From contig NZ_BAAAYL010000001.1 in assembly GCF_039536205.1 (NCBI RefSeq), positions 2,666,001 to 2,730,000 on the forward strand: a stretch of DNA of 64,000 nucleotides, read 5' to 3'. Positions 63,681 through 64,000 of the stretch are shown here, piece after piece. The DNA comes from Streptomyces sannanensis (GTDB taxonomy: Bacteria > Actinomycetota > Actinomycetes > Streptomycetales > Streptomycetaceae). Position 1 is the first letter of the stretch. Each line of letters starts with the position of its first letter. Both the position numbers and the translations under genes were made by a program. The notes beneath the pieces were generated by a model. The model was given only the letters and a program-made list of their open reading frames with translations, was not told where the DNA came from and did not search any database.

Positions 63681-64000
63681 ACCAGCGGCAACCGACCCTC
63701 GCCGCACGTATCGCGGCCCGTACGGGCGGCGGTGTGATGCGGGTCTTCCTGGTCCTGGTCGGGCTCTTCTGGCTGATGCCGACGATCGGACTGCTGCTCT
63801 CCTCGCTGCGCAGCCCCTCCGACATCAGCGCCGGCGGCTGGTGGAAAGTCTTCACCGCCCCCTCCCAGCTCACCTTCGAGAACTACTCCCACCTCCTCGA
63901 CAACGAGACCATCGCCGGCTCTCTCCTCTCCACCGTCCTGATCACCGTCCCCGCGACCGTCCTGGTCGTGGTCATCGGCGCACTGGCCGGCTATGCCTTC
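63677..64000 (+). CDS. Sugar ABC transporter permease 2 (3' end outside window)
   Basis: The first 108 codons of a MalG-type permease: a polar N-terminus, first helix (VMRVFLVLVGLFWLMPTIGL), periplasmic loop (WWKVFTAPSQLTFENYSHLL) and second helix (LLSTVLITVPATVLVVVIGA). It is cut by the window end. Partner of permease 1 and the lipoprotein; the ATPase subunit is not in the window and may be a shared MsiK-type protein. Confidence 0.9.
   Translation, partial: MNQRQPTLAARIAARTGGGVMRVFLVLVGLFWLMPTIGLLLSSLRSPSDISAGGWWKVFTAPSQLTFENYSHLLDNETIAGSLLSTVLITVPATVLVVVIGALAGYAF

Overview
This window is high-GC actinobacterial chromosome and almost certainly Streptomyces. It has very strong third-position GC, GTG/TTG starts, DUF3039 and DUF2510 proteins, an LAXTG-anchored wall protein, a class II-type HelD, an Actinobacteria-type tmRNA tag and mat-type aggregation genes. 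From memory, the gene order (hppD / Lrp / IclR ... yqgE-murA-hup-malic enzyme-helD ... mat genes ... ssrA-smpB-ftsXE-prfB-pkaB-pkaA) follows the SCO2920-SCO2980 part of the S. coelicolor core. The window is therefore core chromosome with small accessory insertions.

Layout. 1-6.3 kb: end of a membrane gene, two RDD membrane proteins, a GlcD-like FAD oxidase and a TPR protein. 6.3-7.3 kb: a 178-bp MITE-like element between two 121-bp direct repeats, then a palindromic-repeat region. 7.3-12 kb: hppD with a divergent Lrp regulator and a distal IclR regulator, interrupted by a VapBC module, an MFS remnant and a truncated Lon-like S16 protease gene with a duplicated 3' end. 12-20.3 kb: SF2 helicase, Doc toxin-antitoxin pair, MFS exporter and a two-TM STAND/NACHT NTPase of 1205 residues. 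20.8-25.8 kb: a three-gene xanthine-dehydrogenase-like molybdo-flavo-iron-sulfur operon, followed by a dense tandem-repeat array. 26.5-35.6 kb: DUF3039, YqgE, MurA, HU, malic enzyme, a candidate 3'-UTR/small RNA, HelD, and an ECF sigma/anti-sigma pair. 35.7-43.2 kb: CGNR regulator, a coupled matA-matB-acyltransferase operon, and a divergent LysR/MFS pair. 43.2-45.2 kb: a complete group II intron placed just after the tmRNA terminator. 45.2-52.2 kb: ssrA, smpB, an S41 protease, ftsX, ftsE, a small zinc-ribbon membrane protein, a Gly/Asn/Asp-repeat LAETG wall protein, and prfB. 52.3-64 kb: a leader peptide before an isopenicillin-N-synthase-like oxygenase, kinases PkaB and PkaA, an FHA/FtsK-like ATPase, and a sugar ABC transporter cut by the window end.

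How the genes work together. ssrA, smpB, prfB and ftsEX cover translation rescue, termination and division. HppD with its Lrp and IclR neighbours is tyrosine catabolism and its control. matA/matB/acyltransferase probably makes and decorates an extracellular amino-sugar polymer. The kinase pair faces a phosphothreonine-binding FHA protein.

The most unusual feature is the number of tandem duplications that start at or near gene 3' ends: the S16 protease (176 bp x2), prfB (83-bp units, four plus a partial) and the ABC permease (104 bp x3, giving three coupled mini-ORFs). In-frame repeats also occur in helD and the wall protein. No computation was run. All homology statements rest on motif reading and recall.
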